A DNA stretch of 12,661 nucleotides from Rhodospirillaceae bacterium UBA3470 (lineage in GTDB: Bacteria; Pseudomonadota; Alphaproteobacteria; Rhodospirillales; Casp-alpha2): positions 1-12,661 of the forward strand of contig DFRF01000042.1 in the NCBI GenBank assembly GCA_002378125.1. Direction: 5' to 3'. Shown in pieces: positions 1 to 7,826 of this stretch. The notes below the pieces were generated by a model. That model made no database searches. It was not told where the DNA came from and saw nothing but the letters and a program-made list of their open reading frames with translations. Every line of letters begins with the position of its first letter. Position 1 is the first letter of the stretch. The position numbers and the translations under genes were made by a program.

Positions 1-926
1 GAGAGGAAGCGCTTGGCTTCACCTTCCGATTCCTTGATGACACGCTGTTTGTAAGCTTCGGCGTCCTGCAGCATTTTCTGCGCCTCACCCTTGGCCCGCG
101 GGACGATGTCGTTTTTGTAGGCCGTGGCCTCGTTGACGGAACGTTCCTGGTCCTGCTTGGCTCGCTGCACGTCGTGGAAGGCGTCGATCACCTCCTGTGG
201 TGGGTCCGCCTTCTGCAGCTGGATTTCCGCGATCGAGACGCCGGCGCCGTACTGATCTAGGATTTTCTGCAGAAGCTCCTTTGAATCCTGCTGGACGGAC
301 TGTCGCTTCGTCGTGATCGCCTCTTCCAGGCGCGTTTGGCCAATTATCTCACGCATCGCACTCTCGGCTGCGATCTTGATGGTCGCTTGCGGGTCGCGAA
401 TGTTAAACAGGTAATCGGCAGCGTTCTTGATCCGCCACTGCACCACAAAATCAATGTCAATGATGTTTTGGTCCGACGTAAGCATCAGGCTTTCTTCGGA
501 TACGTCGCGCGAACCGCCGCGGCCCATGTCGCCAACGCCCCGGAAGCCGATGTTGATGGTATTGGTGCGTTCCACGTTAGGCTTAATCACATCACCGATA
601 GGCCCCGGCGCCCAGAAGTGCAGCCCCGGGCCCGTACGCTTCACAAATTCGCCAAAAAGAAGTTCAACGCCCTGCTCACCTGGGTTGACCCGATAGACGC
701 CAGTGGCGCCCCAGACCAGGGCCAAGACAAGCGCGATGGTAATGATACCCTTGATGCCGCCACCGCCGGGAACAAATTTCTTTACCTTGTCCTGGCTCCT
801 GCGGAGCATCTCTTCTATGTCAGGCGGTTGCGGTCCACGTCCTCCACCGCGAAAGGGGTTATTACCGCCGCCGCCGCCGCCGCCGCCGCCGCCCCAGGGG
901 CCGCCACCTTGTGCTTTCCAAGGCAT
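1..926 (-). CDS. hflK: HflK, FtsH protease modulator subunit (3' end missing)
   Basis: Inner-membrane SPFH/band-7 protein. In the known family it forms the HflKC complex with HflC, which surrounds and modulates the FtsH protease. The visible part is 308 codons; the C-terminal end lies beyond base 1. The N-terminus (residues 1-55) is Gly/Pro-rich, with ten consecutive glycines at 12-21 and a GGGRGPQPPDIEEML stretch. One transmembrane helix follows at about 58-78. The SPFH domain then begins with YRVNPGEQGVELLFGEF and includes TGPGLHFWAPGP. The visible C-terminal part is Ala/Glu/Lys/Gln-rich and probably coiled coil (ERSVNEATAYKNDIVPRAKG). ATG 924-926 is preceded by AGAAAGGA at good spacing. 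hflC, the usual downstream partner, would be outside the window. Identity is secure from the N-terminal Gly tract plus the SPFH sequence. Confidence 0.95.
   Translation of the reverse strand, partial: MPWKAQGGGPWGGGGGGGGGGNNPFRGGGRGPQPPDIEEMLRRSQDKVKKFVPGGGGIKGIITIALVLALVWGATGVYRVNPGEQGVELLFGEFVKRTGPGLHFWAPGPIGDVIKPNVERTNTINIGFRGVGDMGRGGSRDVSEESLMLTSDQNIIDIDFVVQWRIKNAADYLFNIRDPQATIKIAAESAMREIIGQTRLEEAITTKRQSVQQDSKELLQKILDQYGAGVSIAEIQLQKADPPQEVIDAFHDVQRAKQDQERSVNEATAYKNDIVPRAKGEAQKMLQDAEAYKQRVIKESEGEAKRFL
865..891. repeat. (CCG)9 trinucleotide tract inside hflK
   Basis: Nine perfect CCG units on the plus strand. Read on the minus strand, this is a run of GGC glycine codons closed by GGT, giving ten glycines near the HflK N-terminus. 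A pure codon repeat of this kind can slip in replication by whole codons without breaking the frame. Confidence 0.9.
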
Positions 927-1028
927 TGATCATCCTTTCTCAATTCTCACGCCGTCCCGTGACAGCGCGAACTTGTAAATCCGGATAGTTGCGCTACTTC
1001 CTTGTATATGAATGCGCTAGTCGATGGT

Positions 1029-1057
1029 GTTTTATGCCTTCGGCGCGGCGGATGCAA
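1029..1057 (-). promoter_or_regulatory. Candidate sigma-70-type promoter for hflK
   Basis: On the minus strand TTGCAT (1052-1057) and TAAAAC (1029-1034) are separated by exactly 17 nt, about 100 nt upstream of the hflK start. The spacing is ideal and the match to consensus moderate. This is inference only. Confidence 0.3.
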
Positions 1058-1129
1058 CGATCACGGGGCCACAAAACCACCGCTTGAGGCCTAGAGGTAA
1101 TATTGGAAGATCAAACGGAGTTTGCAAGG

Positions 1130-2284
1130 ATGGCGGAGATTAACGAACAGCAGATCCTCGAGGCCTTGTCGGGCGTGAAGGATCCAGAGACCGGCGAGGA
1201 CATCGTATCCGCCGGCATGGTCGCGGGCGTCCAGCTCAAAGACGGCCATGTAGCCTTCGCAATCGAAGTAGATCCGACTCGTGGCGCCCAACTAGAGCCG
1301 CTGCGCAAGGAAGCGGAACAAATAGTCCACGCCCTACCCGGCGTACTGACGGCGACCGTGGTCTTGACCGCTGAAAGGGCAGGCAGCCAAGCGAAAACCG
1401 CACCCCCTTCCCCGCCAGCCCAAACCCCCAGCGGCCAACCAGGTGACCAACCGGGCGGCGCGGCCAAGGCCGCGCAGATGATCCCCGGCTGCAAATCTAT
1501 TATCGCAGTGGCATCAGGCAAAGGTGGGGTCGGAAAGTCGACAACAGCTACAAACCTGGCGCTTGGACTAGCCGCGTCAGGCAAAAAAGTGGGCCTGATG
1601 GATGCGGATATTTACGGCCCGTCTATGCCGCGCATGATGGGGATCACTGGCCAACCCGTATCCGACGACGGAAAGACGCTACGGCCCATGGCAAATTATG
1701 GCATCAAGGTCATGTCCATAGGCTTTCTTGTGGACGAAGACACGCCGATGATTTGGCGTGGCCCTATGGTCCAATCTGCGTTGGAGCAGATGATGCGTGA
1801 CGTCAACTGGGGAGAATTGGACGTCCTCGTCGTAGATATGCCACCGGGCACGGGCGACGCCCAATTGACCATGGCGCAACGCGTGCCCCTGACGGGCGCC
1901 GTCATAGTCTCCACTCCACAAGACATCGCTCTTCTAGACGCCCGCAAGGGCCTCAACATGTTCCGCAAGGTCGACGTACCAGTCTTCGGGATCATCGAGA
2001 ACATGAGCTATTTCACCTGCCCCCATTGCGGCGAGCGTTCAGAGATTTTCGCCCATGGCGGGGCCAAGGCCGAGGCCGAACGGCTGGGATGCGATTTTCT
2101 TGGCGAAATCCCTCTGGACATCGAAATCCGAACCACATCAGACGGCGGTCATCCCATTACCGTGTCGCAACCTGACGGTGCCCACGCGAAGAGCTACAAG
2201 TTCATAGCCGAAACGGTTTGGAACAAGATCGAGCAAACTCTGACAGCCCGCGAATCGGACGCGCCGCGTATCGTTATTCAGTAG
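1130..2284 (+). CDS. mrp: Mrp/ApbC family iron-sulfur cluster carrier ATPase
   Basis: Cytosolic P-loop ATPase of the Mrp/NBP35/ApbC group, which in the known family binds a labile Fe-S cluster and delivers it to apo-proteins. About 384 aa from this start. Residues 1-80 are an N-terminal MIP18/DUF59-like domain (EALSGVKDPETGEDIVSAGM). A Pro/Gly/Gln-rich linker at about 90-115 leads to the ATPase domain. This carries the deviant Walker A GKGGVGKST at about 130-138, then DADIYGPSMPRM, VVDMPPGTGDAQLT, and the CxxC pair CPHC at about 297-300, expected to hold the bridging cluster. ATG 1130 has GGAG 9 nt upstream. An in-frame TTG at 1103, preceded by GAGG at 5 nt, would add nine residues and cannot be excluded. 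The gene is divergent from hflK and convergent with folA. Confidence 0.95.
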   Translation: MAEINEQQILEALSGVKDPETGEDIVSAGMVAGVQLKDGHVAFAIEVDPTRGAQLEPLRKEAEQIVHALPGVLTATVVLTAERAGSQAKTAPPSPPAQTPSGQPGDQPGGAAKAAQMIPGCKSIIAVASGKGGVGKSTTATNLALGLAASGKKVGLMDADIYGPSMPRMMGITGQPVSDDGKTLRPMANYGIKVMSIGFLVDEDTPMIWRGPMVQSALEQMMRDVNWGELDVLVVDMPPGTGDAQLTMAQRVPLTGAVIVSTPQDIALLDARKGLNMFRKVDVPVFGIIENMSYFTCPHCGERSEIFAHGGAKAEAERLGCDFLGEIPLDIEIRTTSDGGHPITVSQPDGAHAKSYKFIAETVWNKIEQTLTARESDAPRIVIQ

Positions 2285-2355
2285 TCGCGGACCGCCTAAG
2301 GTCGCTCAGCAACGGCTCCATAAATTCCGCATAGAGCCAAGAATAGGCCAGCAGT

Positions 2356-2868
2356 TTAGCGCATGCGAGTGTAAACTACGAAGCTGAATACCGGGCCACC
2401 TTCCATTTCCGGTGCGCGCGGTTCACGGCTGACCTCGCGCCACTGGGTCGTGTCCAGATCAGGGAAGAAGGCGTCGCCCGGAAACTCGCCGTCGATTTCC
2501 GTCAAATAGATCTTATCAGCGGCTGCCAAGACCTGAGAGTAAATCTCTGCGCCGCCTATGACGAAGACCTCGTCGCTGCCATCGATTTCCGCGATCGCCT
2601 GAGCCTTACAGAGTCCCGTGGCAACGTCGTGCACGACGTCGGCATCATCGGAAGAGAACGCCGTGTTGCGGGTGATCACGATATTGGCCCGGCCCGGCAA
2701 AGCCGAACCGATCGAGGCGTAGGTTTTGCGCCCCATGATCACTGGCGCCCCCATGGTCACGCGTTTGAAGTACTTGAGATCCTCGGAGATATGCCACGGC
2801 ATACCACCCTCCAAACCAATGGTGCCATTGGACGCGGCGGCAGCAATCAGGGCGATGCGCGGCCTCAT
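2356..2868 (-). CDS. folA: Dihydrofolate reductase
   Basis: NADPH-dependent reduction of dihydrofolate to tetrahydrofolate, which restores the cofactor oxidised by thymidylate synthase. 170 aa, normal for a chromosomal type I enzyme. The substrate loop and catalytic acid are visible in IGLEGGMPWHISEDLKYFK, with Asp30 equivalent to the classical Asp27. MGRKTYASIG is the NADPH-binding segment and VFVIGGAEIYSQ the glycine-rich turn near the C-terminal half. The ATG directly follows the thyA stop codon (TAG-ATG, no spacer) and has no clear Shine-Dalgarno of its own. Translation is therefore probably coupled to thyA. The gene ends 71 bp from the convergent mrp. Confidence 0.96.
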   Translation of the reverse strand: MRPRIALIAAAASNGTIGLEGGMPWHISEDLKYFKRVTMGAPVIMGRKTYASIGSALPGRANIVITRNTAFSSDDADVVHDVATGLCKAQAIAEIDGSDEVFVIGGAEIYSQVLAAADKIYLTEIDGEFPGDAFFPDLDTTQWREVSREPRAPEMEGGPVFSFVVYTRMR

Positions 2869-3663
2869 CTAGACGGCGATGGGCGCGGCGATATGCGGAT
2901 GCGCCTCATAGCCAACCAGTTCAAAATCCTCGAACGTGAAGGCGAACAGGTCATTAACGTCGGGATTTATCTTTAAGGTCGGCAACGGCAGGCGTTCGCG
3001 GGTCATCTGAAAATCCGCCTGATCAAGATGGTTCGCATACAGATGCGCATCACCCATCGTGTAGACAAAGTCCCCGGGTTCCAAATCGCAGACCTGCGCC
3101 ACCATCATGGTCAGCAGCGCATAGGACGCAATGTTAAACGGTACGCCCAGGAATATGTCGCAGCTGCGCTGATAGAGTTGGCATGATAACTTGCCGTCAG
3201 CCACATAGAACTGGAACAAGCAATGGCACGGCGGCAAAGCCATGTCGTTTACGTCAGCGACGTTCCAAGCACTGACTATGTGGCGGCGGGAGTTAGGGTT
3301 GTTCCGAATATCATTTATAATCTGCGCGATCTGATCCACCTTATCCCCGTTGGGCGTCGGCCAAGATCGCCATTGATGGCCGTAGACGGGCCCCAGGTCA
3401 CCATTCTCATCAGCCCATTCGTCCCATATGGAAATCCCGTTATCGTTAAGATACTTGATGTTGGTGTCACCTGCCAGGAACCATAGCAATTCATAGATGA
3501 TCGATTTCAGATGCAGTTTCTTAGTGGTGAGAATGGGGAACCCTGCGCCCAAGTCAAACCGCATCTGATAGCCGAAAACGCTCTGTGTACCTGTGCCGGT
3601 GCGATCACCACGGAACACGCCGGTCTCGCGCACATGGCGAAGAAGATCAAGATACTGCTGCAT
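2869..3663 (-). CDS. thyA: Thymidylate synthase
   Basis: Converts dUMP to dTMP using methylene-tetrahydrofolate as both carbon donor and reductant, producing the dihydrofolate that the next gene product recycles. From ATG 3661-3663 the protein is 264 aa, the standard short bacterial ThyA length. The active-site cysteine lies in LPPCHCLFQFYV at residue 146. RTGTGTQSVFG near the N-terminus, SRRHIVSAWN, YQRSCDIFLGVPFNIASYA and the C-terminus ending HPHIAAPIAV are all family signatures. The frame stays open 129 nt further upstream, but that extension has no family resemblance, so the internal ATG is chosen. It lacks an obvious Shine-Dalgarno. First gene of a thyA-folA pair. Confidence 0.97.
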   Translation of the reverse strand: MQQYLDLLRHVRETGVFRGDRTGTGTQSVFGYQMRFDLGAGFPILTTKKLHLKSIIYELLWFLAGDTNIKYLNDNGISIWDEWADENGDLGPVYGHQWRSWPTPNGDKVDQIAQIINDIRNNPNSRRHIVSAWNVADVNDMALPPCHCLFQFYVADGKLSCQLYQRSCDIFLGVPFNIASYALLTMMVAQVCDLEPGDFVYTMGDAHLYANHLDQADFQMTRERLPLPTLKINPDVNDLFAFTFEDFELVGYEAHPHIAAPIAV

Positions 3664-3729
3664 GGGGAATAGTCTAGCGGTTCGGCACGGAGCCTCCAAG
3701 CAAGGCCGTGGCCATGCCGGACGGCATCT

Positions 3730-3759
3730 ATTATAGTGCTGACGAATCAACATCTTGAA
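3730..3759 (-). promoter_or_regulatory. Candidate thyA-folA promoter
   Basis: The minus strand carries a perfect TATAAT (3730-3735), with TTCAAG 18 nt upstream (3754-3759) as a weak -35. Transcription would begin about 60 nt before the thyA start. The -10 match is good and the -35 only partial. Confidence 0.4.
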
Positions 3760-3776
3760 CAAAATCGAAGTTCTCC

Positions 3777-4046
3777 ATGATAAGAAACGCATTCCCCATC
3801 CTCAACAGTGCAACGCTTATTTTTTTATTGCCGATTCCCGTCACCGCCCCCGTATTCGCCAACGGCAACAACACCGCCAATCTCCGAACAGACGGCTGGC
3901 GCGTTTTACAGACATCAGACCAGCAGGATAAGCTACCGGGCAGGGCCCCCTATGAGAAACTGCCGCAAGTCATTCAGATCAGTCCCTCCGTCCTAGCCCA
4001 GGGGGCCATCGCAAAGTTCGCGACATGGCCTCCGCACGCTGAATAG
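3777..4046 (+). CDS. Small putative secreted protein of unknown function
   Basis: 89 aa with no family I recognise. Residues 1-28 look like a Sec signal peptide: Arg near the start (MIRNAF), a hydrophobic core (ATLIFLLPIPVTAPV) and a plausible cleavage after VFA before NGNN. The remaining 60 residues are polar, without cysteines or repeats. Codon third positions are GC-rich, as in neighbouring genes, which supports real coding. The Shine-Dalgarno is weak (GAAG about 8 nt before ATG). The stop lies 8 nt before the next ATG, so the two genes are probably cotranscribed. The start sits in the short divergent gap opposite thyA. Existence is likely but not certain; function is unknown. Confidence 0.55.
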   Translation: MIRNAFPILNSATLIFLLPIPVTAPVFANGNNTANLRTDGWRVLQTSDQQDKLPGRAPYEKLPQVIQISPSVLAQGAIAKFATWPPHAE

Positions 4047-4054
4047 CCTTTGCC

Positions 4055-4621
4055 ATGACTGATACCGCACCTGCTGACAATCCCGAAGACTATATCCGTG
4101 TCCAGCTGGTCGACGATGAAACCCTGATCTGGGCGGGCCAGCCGGACCGCGCCGCCTTCGCCAGCTCAAACCCATTTCGTTCCGTTTTTGGCCGCGTGGT
4201 CCTGATCATCGGTGCGGTGATGGTATACATGGCATTAGACGCCATGGCGGTAAACCCCAGAAGCCCGGGCGCTTTTGGATTACTGTTCGGCATCGTTTTC
4301 ATAATATTCGGCGGCGGTCTGGCGTTAAAAAACTTCGAAAACTGGTGGTGCGCGCCGTCCACCTACTATGGCGTCACGGACAAACGCGCGATCATCCTCC
4401 GGGTCAAACCCTGGTTCAAGATTCAGAACTTCGGCAACCATCAGATCGCCTTTGTAGCGTCCGAGCCCTACGGCAATGAGGGACTTGGTAACGTATTGTT
4501 CGCGAATGAACCGTTTGGACGGATGCGGGCACTTCGCGCCGCGGTCGGCTTTTGGGGCGTGGCGAACCCGGACGTGGCGAAAGACAGCCTGCAGCTGCTG
4601 AAAGACAGCTTCGAATACTGA
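4055..4621 (+). CDS. Two-helix membrane protein with bacterial PH-like segment
   Basis: 188 aa. A polar cytosolic N-terminus (1-44) contains LVDDETLIWAGQP, a typical lead-in of bacterial PH-domain membrane proteins. Two transmembrane helices follow at about 46-64 and 73-91 with a short loop. After them comes YYGVTDKRAIIL at 104-115, resembling the VTNxRxI strand of bPH domains, and a final GFWGVANPDVAKDSLQLL helix. The molecular function of such proteins is mostly unknown. It follows the small secreted ORF by 8 nt and has no strong Shine-Dalgarno, so coupling is plausible. Family assignment is by pattern and moderate; no enzymatic residues are evident. Confidence 0.75.
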   Translation: MTDTAPADNPEDYIRVQLVDDETLIWAGQPDRAAFASSNPFRSVFGRVVLIIGAVMVYMALDAMAVNPRSPGAFGLLFGIVFIIFGGGLALKNFENWWCAPSTYYGVTDKRAIILRVKPWFKIQNFGNHQIAFVASEPYGNEGLGNVLFANEPFGRMRALRAAVGFWGVANPDVAKDSLQLLKDSFEY

Positions 4622-4774
4622 TGCTCTGCCGTCGGCGCCGTCGCCCTAGTATCGGTGGTCGATCCAAAACCCATAACGTTGCCTATGCTGTATGAGCCGG
4701 CGCAGCCATTTGGAGATGGACCACGTAAGCAGCGTCTATCTTGTTAGCACCCACCGCACACACCTGGCGCTTTT

Positions 4775-4805
4775 GGTCCAGCTTTACGCCGGACCGTCTT
4801 TCTGT
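4775..4805 (+). terminator. Weak candidate terminator hairpin
   Basis: GGTCC (4775-4779) pairs with GGACC (4791-4795) across an 11-nt loop, followed by GTCTTTCT. It sits between convergent genes. The stem is short and the T-rich tract poor, so this is tentative. Confidence 0.25.
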
Positions 4806-5683
4806 CAGGAACCCAATTCCATGGGCATATCCGGATCGTTCGCCCATTCGGTCATAGAGTTGTCATAAACGGCGATGTCCATGTACCCCAATTGGCGCAA
4901 CAAAAAAGCATCCAGCGTCGCCGCTACGCCGCCACCGCAATAGACAATGACCCGGCCTCTAGGATCGGCGCCGACATCGGCGAAGGACTTGGCGACCTCG
5001 GCGGGAGTGTTGATCTTCAAGGTTTTGGCATTTTGCAAGGAGGCCGCGGGCACATTAACACTGCCCGGGATGCGACCGGCACGACCGTAGCGGTCATCTG
5101 CACCCTGATGGATGTTGGCGGTCAGCGCGTTGATGGTGCAAACCCCTTCTTTGTCAATAGCGCTCATCACCTCGCCCTTGCCGACAAAGGTGCCGGCGCG
5201 GGGGTTCGCCGTCAGTCTCGAGGGTGGATAGTCGGCGGGTGCAACGGAGACCGGCCGGCCTTCCGCCATCCACGTGTGGAAACCACCGTCCAGGATCGAA
5301 ATCTTCTCCAGCCCGATAGCATACAGCATCCACCAGACGCGCGACGACCACTGCAGGGTATCACGGCTGTAGAGCACGACCCGATGTCCGTCGCCAATTC
5401 CCATCTCCCCCAGTTTAGCGGCCAGGACATCCGACGACGGCATGGCAAAACGGAAGGCATCTGGGCTTTGGTCAGAGAGATCGCCCTGAAGGTCAAAATA
5501 TCCAGCGCCCGGAATATGGCCAGCATCGTATTCCGTCCGTGCATTGCGCGCGGTGACACCGTCGGCTCCATACTGCAGGTACATGGTACACTCAAAAACA
5601 CGCAGCCCCGGGTCATCTAAATGCTCGGCCAACCAATCGCTGGACACAATCGCCTCTGGGTACAGGAACGTGGGTTCGCCCAT
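4805..5683 (-). CDS. Rhodanese-type sulfurtransferase (SseA-like, two domains)
   Basis: 292 aa tandem rhodanese protein of the thiosulfate/3-mercaptopyruvate sulfurtransferase family, which transfers sulfane sulfur via a cysteine persulfide. The N-terminal domain (about 10-145) has AGHIPGAGYFDLQGDLS and LYSRDTLQWSSRVWWML, with no cysteine at the catalytic loop, as usual for the inactive half. The C-terminal domain (about 165-290) has GRIPGSVNVPAASL and the active loop YCGGGVAATL with Cys249. The loop resembles the CG-S-GV-T form of mercaptopyruvate enzymes more than the CRKGVTA of thiosulfate enzymes, but the substrate cannot be fixed. ATG 5681-5683 has GGAGG 5 nt upstream, lying in the last codons of the hydrolase gene. 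The 2-nt gap to that gene makes a two-gene operon. Confidence 0.9.
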   Translation of the reverse strand: MGEPTFLYPEAIVSSDWLAEHLDDPGLRVFECTMYLQYGADGVTARNARTEYDAGHIPGAGYFDLQGDLSDQSPDAFRFAMPSSDVLAAKLGEMGIGDGHRVVLYSRDTLQWSSRVWWMLYAIGLEKISILDGGFHTWMAEGRPVSVAPADYPPSRLTANPRAGTFVGKGEVMSAIDKEGVCTINALTANIHQGADDRYGRAGRIPGSVNVPAASLQNAKTLKINTPAEVAKSFADVGADPRGRVIVYCGGGVAATLDAFLLRQLGYMDIAVYDNSMTEWANDPDMPMELGS

Positions 5684-5685
5684 CG

Positions 5686-6540
5686 TCACCTCCGTGGCCC
5701 GAGCACCTTGAGCAGGCGCGCATTGAATTCTTCCGGCGCATCCAACATGACCCAATGGCCCGCTCCGTCAATGATTTCGAACCGAGCCTTCGGGTCCAGT
5801 TCGCGAAGCAACGCCTCAATCAGGTCGAGGTTGGGTTGCGCATAAATATCTTCGCGACCCCATATCCCGTTCAGCGGTGCTGTAACGGCGCGGAGACCCG
5901 GCAACAACACATCCGTCTCCGTAATCAGGTGGGACCGCAACCGCGCCCGGTTAACATTGTTCAGCTGAATGCGCGCGATGTCCTCGTCAACCTCAGACGT
6001 CAGCATCGCGTTGGCCAGGTTCGCCCGTTGCACAGCCACGCGCTCATCCTCGGTCATATCATGGTGCATGGAGAGAAACGGCTTCTTCAAGCCATCCCAT
6101 GGCCAACCGAACGCTGATGCGCCTACCAAGGAGAACGACTTCAACCGCACACCGGCCGCCACCGCCACATAGGACCCGGCAATGGACCCAAAAGAAAATC
6201 CGCAGAGATCAAAGGGGGCATCCCCCAGGATATTTTCAATACCCAATGACATGACCTCAGCCAATTTTACGACACTGGTCGGGTAATCCCTAGGGTCGAA
6301 TTGAAACGGCGGGTCATCGGAATCCCCAAGACCCGGTATATCAGCGACAATCAGCCGGTAGTGCTGGGATAGGACCTCGATATTTTGGAGCCAGTGGTTC
6401 CAGGCCCCAGACCCGCCATGCAACAAGACCAACGGATCACCCGAGCCCCATGCATGCCAGACCATGTGGCCGTCGCCAGAAGGCGTGCGGATCACCTCAG
6501 CAGTGGCTTCCAATTGTTTGGCCAATTCGAGAAGGGACAT
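5686..6540 (-). CDS. Alpha/beta hydrolase
   Basis: 284 aa cytosolic alpha/beta-hydrolase fold protein without signal peptide. The oxyanion-hole motif is LLHGGSGAWNHW (about 39-50). The nucleophile elbow is CGFSFGS with Ser116 (GxSxG), the acid probably Asp231 in WGREDIY, and the catalytic His262 lies in GAGHWVMLDAPEEF. VADIPGLGDSDDP is the standard strand-loop after beta 4. The motifs fit esterases, C-C hydrolases and related enzymes of this fold, so the substrate is unknown. First gene of a pair with the downstream sulfurtransferase, whose Shine-Dalgarno is inside this gene's end. It is divergent from the Ldh2-family gene across a 74-nt gap. Confidence 0.9.
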   Translation of the reverse strand: MSLLELAKQLEATAEVIRTPSGDGHMVWHAWGSGDPLVLLHGGSGAWNHWLQNIEVLSQHYRLIVADIPGLGDSDDPPFQFDPRDYPTSVVKLAEVMSLGIENILGDAPFDLCGFSFGSIAGSYVAVAAGVRLKSFSLVGASAFGWPWDGLKKPFLSMHHDMTEDERVAVQRANLANAMLTSEVDEDIARIQLNNVNRARLRSHLITETDVLLPGLRAVTAPLNGIWGREDIYAQPNLDLIEALLRELDPKARFEIIDGAGHWVMLDAPEEFNARLLKVLGPRR

Positions 6541-6614
6541 GCGGGCGGGCTCTCTCTGATTGCGCCTCGATTACACTATTTGACGCACTCCAGAGAAGAC
6601 GGCAGTGTTTCAGA

Positions 6615-7643
6615 ATGTCGGACACCATCATCATCAGCGCCGAAGAGCTGTCGGACCTCACCCGACAGGCCTTTGAGCGGGCCGGTTTTTGCGAAATCGA
6701 CGCGGAAGCAGCCGCAGAAATCTTGGTCACCACTGACCTCATGGGCATCTCAACGCACGGCGTCCACCGCCTCGATCAATACCTGAAACGGGTGCGCGCC
6801 GGAATGATCAATCCCGCGCCCAATATCATCACCGACGACCGCGCACCGGCGCTAGCAATACTTGACGGGGATGACGGCCAAGGCCAAGTCGTAGCGGCGC
6901 GGGCCTTGGAATTAGCCATGTCAAAGGCGCGGGCCAACGGTATCGCCTACGTGGCCGTGAAAAATTCTAACCACTTCGGTGCCACAGCGCCCTACGGCTT
7001 CGCCGCTTCCGTGGCAGCCATGGCGCTGATGTGCGGCACCAGCGCCTCGCCGGCCATGGCGCCCTTCGGCGGACGGGATTTGAAGATGGGCAATAACCCC
7101 TTTGGATTTGCCGCGCCCAGGCGTAGCGGCGCGCCATTCATCCTGGACATGGCCATGAGCGTCGCCGCGCGCGGCAAGATGCGTAAACTCCGCGATGCGG
7201 GCGAAGCGATGCCCATTGGTTGGGCGCTGGACGCCGCCGGCAAACCAACCACCGACCCGGCCGCTGGTCTGGACGGGTTCATCCAGTTCATTGGCGGACA
7301 CAAGGGCTACGGGCTGTCGTTGATGGTCGAAATGCTGGGCGGGCTCCTGTCCGGCGGACGGTTCCTCGACGATGTCGGCGACATGTGGGCGGAGGAGGAA
7401 CCGCAGGGCGTCAGCCACTTCTTCATCGTCATCGACCCAATCCGACTAATGGGCGCCGGCGATTACTATGAACGGATAGAAAGCTTCGTGAGCAAGGTCA
7501 AATCCTCTGCGCCGTTTCATGAGGGCGGCGAAGTTTTAATCCCCGGTGAAGTGGAATACCGCGCCATTCAGGAGCGGCGTGAAACTGGTATCCCGTTGGC
7601 GGCTGAATTGCTGGAGACGGTCAAACGGTTGGCTACGGCGTGA
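6615..7643 (+). CDS. Malate/L-lactate dehydrogenase (Ldh2) family oxidoreductase
   Basis: 342 aa NAD(P)-dependent 2-hydroxyacid or imine oxidoreductase of the Ldh2 family. Known members include malate, sulfolactate, ureidoglycolate and 2,3-diketogulonate dehydrogenases and piperideine-2-carboxylate reductases. Family signatures are GISTHGVHRLDQYLKR (about 44-59, with His49 and Arg52), VKNSNHFGATAPYG (His120), MGNNPFGFAAP (158-168), FILDMAMSVAARGKM and GGHKGYGLSLMVEMLGG (228-243). Substrate cannot be deduced. ATG 6615 is chosen because MSDTIIISAEEL starts like the family. The frame is open 165 nt upstream, but that part overlaps the divergent hydrolase gene and is not family-like. No clear Shine-Dalgarno is visible. 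Confidence 0.92.
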   Translation: MSDTIIISAEELSDLTRQAFERAGFCEIDAEAAAEILVTTDLMGISTHGVHRLDQYLKRVRAGMINPAPNIITDDRAPALAILDGDDGQGQVVAARALELAMSKARANGIAYVAVKNSNHFGATAPYGFAASVAAMALMCGTSASPAMAPFGGRDLKMGNNPFGFAAPRRSGAPFILDMAMSVAARGKMRKLRDAGEAMPIGWALDAAGKPTTDPAAGLDGFIQFIGGHKGYGLSLMVEMLGGLLSGGRFLDDVGDMWAEEEPQGVSHFFIVIDPIRLMGAGDYYERIESFVSKVKSSAPFHEGGEVLIPGEVEYRAIQERRETGIPLAAELLETVKRLATA

Positions 7644-7646
7644 CTG

Positions 7647-7667
7647 GCGCGACAGGTCCTATCGCGC
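7647..7667. repeat. Inverted repeat after the Ldh2-family gene
   Basis: GCGCGA (7647-7652) and TCGCGC (7662-7667) form a perfect 6-bp stem with a 9-nt loop, 4 nt after the stop codon. No T tract follows. It may be a transcript-end or RNA-stabilising hairpin, or chance. Confidence 0.35.
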
Positions 7668-7826
7668 ACATACTTCAGTCATCTTCGAGCCTGTCGCAGC
7701 GCGGGAGCCAACAACCATGGTTATTTTGTCTGAACAAGCCTTCTTTTCACGGCTTTCGCTCCGAATTTTTTTCTTCTTATGGAGGATAAACCGTCTTAGA
7801 AAAGCAATTGCCGCTATACGTTGGCG

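Noticed and set aside
336..978. Plus-strand ORFs with Ala-rich or Pro-rich tails opposite hflK
   Set aside because: The poly-Ala/poly-Pro ends are other-frame readings of the CCG tract, and the minus strand codes for an unmistakable HflK.
2285..2355. Possible hairpin between the convergent mrp and folA genes (GGACC/GGTC near 2288-2303)
   Set aside because: The stem is short and imperfect and no T tract follows on either strand.
6580..6608. TTGACG ... CAGTGT as promoter of the Ldh2-family gene
   Set aside because: The -10 match is poor and transcription would begin at the start codon; not convincing.
7736..7775. AAGCC/GGCTT stem with a later T run as terminator between the Ldh2-family gene and the 3-hydroxyisobutyrate dehydrogenase family gene
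   Set aside because: Only 5 bp, and the T run starts about 10 nt after the stem, too far for a standard intrinsic terminator.
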